The notes beneath the pieces were generated by a model. It saw only the letters and a program-made list of their open reading frames with translations. It was not told where the DNA came from and did not search any database. The position numbers were made by a program, and so were the translations under genes. This document shows positions 13,401 to 16,339 of a stretch of DNA of 16,339 bases, in pieces (the stretch's first letter is position 1; each line of letters opens with the position of its first letter). The stretch is from CAYMTV01 sp964393525 (GTDB lineage: Bacteria > Patescibacteriota > Microgenomatia > Daviesbacterales > UBA10151). The stretch lies in NCBI GenBank assembly GCA_964393525.1, contig CAYMTV010000023.1:1-16339 (forward strand). Direction: 5' to 3'.

Positions 13401-13978
13401 ATAGCTTGCTCCAGACTGCTATTTTTTAGTAGCTCACTGTAGAAATGATTTTGCAATTCAAAGTAATAATTTCCTTCGCCGAATATTTCTAAGTATTCCA
13501 TAGCCACCGCTTCTGCCTTTTCAACGCCTTTACCATCCAGTGCCTTTATAAATTCACCGGCAGGACAGCCGGAAAGACAGATTAAGCCTTCACTAAATTG
13601 CCTTAAAAGTTTTTTATCTACTCTTGGTTTGTAATAAAACCCTTCCAGATGACCAATAGATATAAGTTTCATTAGATTTAAATAACCCTGGTAGTTTTTG
13701 GCAAGAATAGTTAAATGGTATGGCTCGGAATCTACTCTGGCTTCCTTATCTTTATGCGACCTTCTGGCAACATAAACTTCTGCTCCAATAATGGGTTTTA
13801 TTCCTGCATCCTTGCAAGCTTTATAAAACTCTATGGCTCCATACATTGAGCCATGATCTGTTATTGCTAATGCGTCCATCCCCAGATCTTTTGCAGCTTT
13901 TACAAGTTTAGGAATTTTTGAAAGACCATCCAGAAGTGAGTATTCTGTGTGGGTATGTAAATGAACGAAGTTGGACAT
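10403..13978 (-). CDS. dnaE: DNA polymerase III alpha subunit, DnaE1 type
   Basis: 1191 residues, full length for DnaE. The N-terminal PHP domain (about residues 1-280) keeps its metal-site motifs HLHTH (6-10), ITDHG, YHLTILAKN and ATNDLHYV, so intrinsic proofreading is possible, as in other bacteria with an intact PHP. The polymerase core has the catalytic aspartates Asp417 and Asp419 in PDIDAD and Asp588 in KMDFLG. A helix-hairpin-helix segment precedes the OB fold near residues 1020-1110 (GGVIITVKKV, DGTNEVDCVVFP). There is no fused DEDD exonuclease. It starts 103 bp after gatB, with two dyads in that gap but no clear Shine-Dalgarno. It is the main replicative polymerase. Confidence 0.98.
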   Translation of the reverse strand: MSNFVHLHTHTEYSLLDGLSKIPKLVKAAKDLGMDALAITDHGSMYGAIEFYKACKDAGIKPIIGAEVYVARRSHKDKEARVDSEPYHLTILAKNYQGYLNLMKLISIGHLEGFYYKPRVDKKLLRQFSEGLICLSGCPAGEFIKALDGKGVEKAEAVAMEYLEIFGEGNYYFELQNHFYSELLKNSSLEQAIRQDLENMARIQDLTWEGAGKLSKKLGIPVVATNDLHYVKAEDAEAQDCLICIQTGKVLTDLQRLRMIDTPNLYLKSQDEMKEAFYDLPEALENTVKIADSCNLEIPLGSPKFPIFDVPNGKQPIDHLKELTFERAKDKMEMTEEKVQRLEYELSVIEKKKYATYFLVVQDFMNWAHQNGVITNTRGSAAGSLVLFALGVTNIDPIQYGLPFERFLNPLRPSLPDIDADMADDRRDDVIRYVMDKYGEDKVAHIVTFGTMMGRAAIRDIGRVMAIPYGEVDRIAKLVPPPHQGFHKPLQDAIKEVPELNDLYKSDPQYERSSTQDEHVHPSYKKLLDLAIKVESTVRHASVHAAGVVIAPEPLTDFSPLQRESNGDKIVTQYDMFSVEEAGLVKMDFLGIRNLSILGRAVEYVKRNRGVEVDLNNIPLDDKKAFELFAKGETMGLFQLEGGGMTKWLVELKPTNIFDIMAMIALYRPGPMGIIPEYIDRKHNPNKIRYFDPRMRGYLERSLGLLVYQDDVLQTAIDLAGYSWEEVDKFRKAMGKKIPAEMAKQRDKFIHGCIQNGMNKEKAEELFKLIEPFAAYGFNKAHAASYAMIAYQTAYMKANFPVEFMAAVMTAEYGNTEKIAHAIEECKRMGIVVLPPDINFSGIGFTLENLKDLSEKELSRQITNVDLGEIEQGIRFGLSAIKNVGISAIESILKARESKPFSSLFDVCSRVDTRLVNRKTLESLIKAGALDDFGSRAALLLALDQCLEQSHKNAKLAQNGQVSLFGEEEVGLNANVSLPDVEELSLDKLLIFEKDLLGLYLHEPPYLGRLKQLTDFLKSGISNLTEGDIGKKLTFGGVIITVKKVLTKKNAQEMAFVTLFDGTNEVDCVVFPKLFLETKQFLLKEEVVIIKGKVDFREEEFSIIADSIEVFEPMNEIVPEVEVEIPKQADSEILKQINLTLRKYPGDAAISILIPSGSTFKKINLAFTVNPGSELISGIEELLGPNSVRVN

Positions 13979-13992
13979 ATTTTTGAAACATC

Positions 13993-14036
13993 AGCAATGG
14001 GGAACATCTCGACACCATTGCTTTAATGTGACATTA
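13993..14036. promoter_or_regulatory. Two dyads upstream of dnaE
   Basis: AGCAATGG (13993-14000), 14-nt loop, CCATTGCT (14015-14022) is a possible hairpin in the dnaE leader or a weak terminator for gatB, though no T run follows. Just beyond it, TAATGT-G-ACATTA (14024-14036) is a 13-bp palindrome of operator type. A third palindrome, AGTAAAT-ATT-ATTTACT, covers the gatB stop (14070-14086). Confidence 0.35.
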
Positions 14037-14081
14037 CAATTTAAGGAGAATTTAAATCTTTTTTCAAGTAGTAAATATTAT

Positions 14082-15413
14082 TTACTCAGTTTTTAAAAGA
14101 AGTCTTTGCAAAATCTCTTTAGCTTTCTGAGGATTGGCTTTTCCCGCGGTTTTTCTCATTACACCACCAACCAAAGCCATAATGGCATTTTCTTTGCCAC
14201 TCTTATAGGAAGTAACTGAATCAGGATTTTCATCTATTACTTCTTTAGCGACTTTCTCCAGTTCTGCTCCATCATCAATAATCCCAAAAGTTTTGGATTT
14301 GATATCATCTACAATTTGCTGAGCAGAAGTATCAACTAAATCTATCTTTTGGTTAATAATGTAATTTGCAATAGTTTTAGCATCTACTCCTTCTTTTTTA
14401 CCTAATTTCACCAATTCTTCAAAAATTTCTGAGAAACCAATGTCTTCAGATAATATTACGGCATCAGCTCGTTTTAAACCATACTCCTGCTCAAACCTCT
14501 TAGCTTTAACTTGTGGTAACTCAGGCATACTAGACTTTAGACTCTTGACTCTTGACTCTTCAATTTCCAGTTCAGGGAGGTCTGGCTCAGGAAAATACCT
14601 GTAATCATGCGCCTCTTCCTTACTCCTTTGGAGATAAGTCTCTTTTTTATCCTCATTCCAACCTCTGGTTTCCTGAGTTAACTTTTCCCCTTTCTCATGA
14701 GATTCAATCTGCCTTTTAATCTCATATTCCACTGCTGCAACCATAAACCTAAATGAGTTGATGTTTTTAAGCTCAACCCTGTAGGGTGGGAGTTCTTTTT
14801 GGCCTTCTGGGCGGACAGAAACATTAGCCTCCAGCCTCATATCACCTTTTTCCATATCGGCATTGGAAACTCTCAAATATCTAAAAATCTGCTGCAGCTT
14901 TTTGGCGTAGTATTTTATTTGAGAGGAATTGGTAAAATCCGGTTCGGTTACTATTTCTACCAATGGTACACCTGAGCGGTTAAAGTCAATAAGGGTTTCA
15001 TTGCCTTGATGGGTTAACTTACCAGTATCCTCTTCCTGGTGAGCCCTGTTTATTCTTATTTTTGAAATATTGCCGTTTGTATCCTCAACTTCAATCCAAC
15101 CTTTTACTGCAATAGGCAATATAAGCTGTGAGATCTGATAACCTTTGGGTAAATCGGGGTAAAAGTAGTTTTTTCTTTCAAAATAGGATTTTTTGTTTAT
15201 TGAACAATTTAGGGCGAGTCCAATTTGTATACACTTGTTAATTGCCTGTTCATTAATAAAAGGTAAGGCCCCTGGAAGGCCCAAACAGATAGGGCAGGTA
15301 TTAGTATTGGGTGGTTTACCAAAGTAATCCGCCGAGCACCTGCAAAACATCTTGGTTTTTGTATTTAACTCAACATGGACCTCAAGTCCAATCACTGGTT
15401 CATAATTTGGCAT
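14082..15413 (-). CDS. gatB: Aspartyl/glutamyl-tRNA amidotransferase subunit B
   Basis: 443 residues, shorter than the usual 470-480. With GatA and GatC it converts Glu-tRNA(Gln) and/or Asp-tRNA(Asn) to the amidated forms. Seen: GLEVHVEL (9-16), zinc-type cysteines C24, C26, C40 and C43, DFNRSGVPLVEIVTEPD, and YRYFPEPDLPELEI. The shortening is in the helical domain (about residues 350-390): the segment normally around the TISGKIAKE-like region seems reduced to a short helix before FGIIDDGAELEKV. The YqeY-like tail ends in GKANPQKAKEIL. Residues 286-295 are encoded by a 7-bp repeat array, yet the local length matches the family. The ATG at 15413 is the last three bases of another heptamer unit, 4 nt after the IVP stop. 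Confidence 0.97.
   Translation of the reverse strand: MPNYEPVIGLEVHVELNTKTKMFCRCSADYFGKPPNTNTCPICLGLPGALPFINEQAINKCIQIGLALNCSINKKSYFERKNYFYPDLPKGYQISQLILPIAVKGWIEVEDTNGNISKIRINRAHQEEDTGKLTHQGNETLIDFNRSGVPLVEIVTEPDFTNSSQIKYYAKKLQQIFRYLRVSNADMEKGDMRLEANVSVRPEGQKELPPYRVELKNINSFRFMVAAVEYEIKRQIESHEKGEKLTQETRGWNEDKKETYLQRSKEEAHDYRYFPEPDLPELEIEESRVKSLKSSMPELPQVKAKRFEQEYGLKRADAVILSEDIGFSEIFEELVKLGKKEGVDAKTIANYIINQKIDLVDTSAQQIVDDIKSKTFGIIDDGAELEKVAKEVIDENPDSVTSYKSGKENAIMALVGGVMRKTAGKANPQKAKEILQRLLLKTE
14531..14558. repeat. Heptamer tandem array B, inside gatB
   Basis: Four units on the plus strand: TAGACTT, TAGACTC and TTGACTC twice. They encode residues 286-295 in the linker before PELPQ. The reading frame is kept and the linker length is normal for GatB. 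Confidence 0.7.
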
Positions 15414-15438
15414 ATTGCTAATTGCTTATGGCAGATGG
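15411..15438. repeat. Heptamer tandem array D, IVP-gatB junction
   Basis: Four degenerate units on the plus strand: CATATTG, CTAATTG, CTTATGG, CAGATGG. On the minus strand they contain the last codons and TAG stop of the IVP gene (encoding PSAISN) and the ATG of gatB. Confidence 0.6.
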
Positions 15439-15789
15439 TCTATTTAATGCCTTCTTAAAACTGTGGATCTTTTTAACTAAGATCTCCGCTTCACTATATA
15501 ATTCATCCATCTTTTCTTGTTTAATATATTCCATTTCTATTGCAAAAAATATTTGTGATACTGTTTCAAATACTGACTTTATTGCAATATCAAGAAAACG
15601 CTTAAAATCTTTTACGGTTGAGCTTCCAGAACCTTCGGCAATATTGCTAGATATAGAAAGTGAAGCACGCTTAAGTTGTGAACTTAAACCGAAGAGTTCT
15701 TCTTTAGGAAAATCATTTGTAACCCGATATACTTTCCTTCCATATTGTATAGATAATTTCCAGATTTTTAAATTTTCAAATCTAAACAT
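15418..15789 (-). CDS. Four-helix-bundle protein, 23S rRNA-intervening-sequence (IVP) family
   Basis: 123 residues, normal length. Family pattern: FENLKIWKLSIQYGRKVYRVTNDFP (2-26), then the conserved ELFGLSSQLKRASLSISSNIAEG (31-53) and KDFKRFLDIAIKSVFE (60-75), all helical. The family was first seen in intervening sequences of 23S rRNA genes and is very common as stand-alone genes in CPR; its function is not established. Here it separates gatA from gatB, which are normally adjacent. Related 7-bp arrays lie immediately before and after it, and its last residues are repeat-encoded, suggesting it arrived or moved together with them. No Shine-Dalgarno is visible; the ATG at 15789 is chosen because the conserved N-terminus begins there. 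Confidence 0.93.
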   Translation of the reverse strand: MFRFENLKIWKLSIQYGRKVYRVTNDFPKEELFGLSSQLKRASLSISSNIAEGSGSSTVKDFKRFLDIAIKSVFETVSQIFFAIEMEYIKQEKMDELYSEAEILVKKIHSFKKALNRPSAISN

Positions 15790-15801
15790 ATTTTTAACTG
15801 A

Positions 15802-15829
15802 CTATTTGCTATCTGCTATTAGCCATTTG
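15802..15829. repeat. Heptamer tandem array C, gatA-IVP junction
   Basis: Four units on the plus strand: CTATTTG, CTATCTG, CTATTAG, CCATTTG. In the minus reading they hold the TAG stop of gatA and its last codons. Same orientation and similar consensus as array D on the other side of the IVP gene. Confidence 0.7.
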
Positions 15830-16339
15830 CAAATTTGGTTTTTCCTTTCGCCAGTTAGTGGCTAGTTCGTAAGCATGGCCAACCTTAAAGATAGTTGCTT
15901 CATCATATTGTTTACCTAGAATTTGAAGGCCAACAGGCATATTTTCTGAGAATCCTGCCGGAACTGAGAGTCCACAAATCCCTGCTAAATTGGCTGGTAC
16001 TGTATAAATGTCAGACAAATACATCGCCAGCGGGTCTTCCACTTTTTCCCCAATATTCCAGGCAACCGTCGGAGACACAGGTCCAACTAATACGTCAACT
16101 TTAGAAAAGGCTTCATCAAAATCTTTTTTAATTAAAGTCCGAACTTGTGCGGCTTTTTTATAATAGGCATCATAGTATCCCGAAGATAATGTATAAGTTC
16201 CCAGCATTATTCTCCTTTTGGGCTCAGCACCGAATTTTCCCCTCGTATTTCCAAACCTAATCCCGTCAAATCTTGCTAAATTAGTTGAAACCTCAGATGG
16301 CATCAGTATGTAATATGCTGCAATTGCATATTCCGTATG
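15809..16339 (-). CDS. gatA: Glutamyl-tRNA amidotransferase subunit A, C-terminal part
   Basis: Partial: the gene runs off the right edge of the window, leaving the last 176 residues. The amidase fold C-terminal region is clear: EYAIAAYYILMPSEVSTNLARFDGIRFG, continuous through an internal ATG at 16303 that is not the start, then GTYTLSSGYYDAYYKKA, VLVGPVSPT, PANLAGICGLSVPAGF and MPVGLQILGK. GatA hydrolyses glutamine to supply ammonia to GatB; the catalytic Ser-Ser-Lys residues lie upstream, outside the window. The natural end would be near KPNL; the last residues, QMANSR, are encoded by the 7-bp repeat array C. The stop is TAG. Confidence 0.97.
   Translation of the reverse strand, partial: HTEYAIAAYYILMPSEVSTNLARFDGIRFGNTRGKFGAEPKRRIMLGTYTLSSGYYDAYYKKAAQVRTLIKKDFDEAFSKVDVLVGPVSPTVAWNIGEKVEDPLAMYLSDIYTVPANLAGICGLSVPAGFSENMPVGLQILGKQYDEATIFKVGHAYELATNWRKEKPNLQMANSR

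Noticed and set aside
9980..15829. Repeat arrays as CRISPR
   Set aside because: Units are 7 bp and contiguous, with no spacers and no cas genes.
15809..16303. gatA starting at the ATG at 16303
   Set aside because: The reading frame stays open to the window edge and the upstream codons (EYAIAAYYIL) match conserved GatA, so this ATG is internal.

Overview
The window reads as one contig of a low-GC Candidate Phyla Radiation (Patescibacteria) bacterium, most likely Microgenomates. This is inferred from gene content and style: a gatA/gatB pair separated by a 23S rRNA-intervening-sequence-type four-helix protein, dnaE followed by rplS-rnhB-yraN, small single-pass surface proteins (IPT/TIG, SGNH hydrolase, 'FGTC' secreted protein), compact housekeeping proteins, and start codons preceded directly by -10 boxes. 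TGA is used as an ordinary stop (histidine kinase, rnhB, DUF5676 gene), so the UGA-glycine code of Gracilibacteria/Absconditabacteria does not apply. Placement below phylum level is not possible by eye.

Left part (1-3300): an RRM RNA-binding protein with a consensus promoter and a leader of about 94 nt. Next come four small exported or membrane-anchored proteins. Two are divergent genes only 21 bp apart that share one -10 region. An SGNH hydrolase and a double-IPT/TIG protein converge with abutting stop codons.

Centre (3295-8047, minus strand): a tight seven-gene cluster, in transcription order DUF1573 protein, a 311-residue membrane-anchored cysteine/histidine protein, a CcdA/DsbD-type thiol electron transporter with doubled cysteines, a DUF5676 two-helix protein, a Met-rich DUF305 protein, a class I methyltransferase and a membrane histidine kinase with no response regulator beside it. 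Genes overlap or are spaced by 3 to 36 bp. Upstream is a 23-bp dyad with C4/G4 tracts resembling CsoR/RcnR-type metal-responsive operators, plus a second unrelated dyad. Together these suggest a copper and/or thiol-redox envelope operon. Divergent to it is a putative Tat lipoprotein with an SH3-like region (8161-8724), ending in a bidirectional terminator. The following 249-bp gap has a second terminator-like hairpin and a consensus minus-strand promoter with no ORF behind it, hence a candidate small RNA.

Right part (8974-16339, minus strand): core information-processing genes in the order gatA (cut by the window edge), four-helix IVP protein, gatB, dnaE, rplS, rnhB, yraN. Four short arrays of degenerate 7-bp tandem repeats, each four units long, lie between rnhB and rplS, inside gatB, and on both sides of the IVP gene, where they also supply the C-terminal codons of GatA and of the IVP protein.

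Two translation modes appear to coexist. At least six genes have a -10 element 6 to 11 nt before the start codon and no Shine-Dalgarno, so they are probably leaderless or nearly so. Some genes inside operons, and the RRM gene, carry strong Shine-Dalgarno sites, two of which match the whole anti-SD tail.
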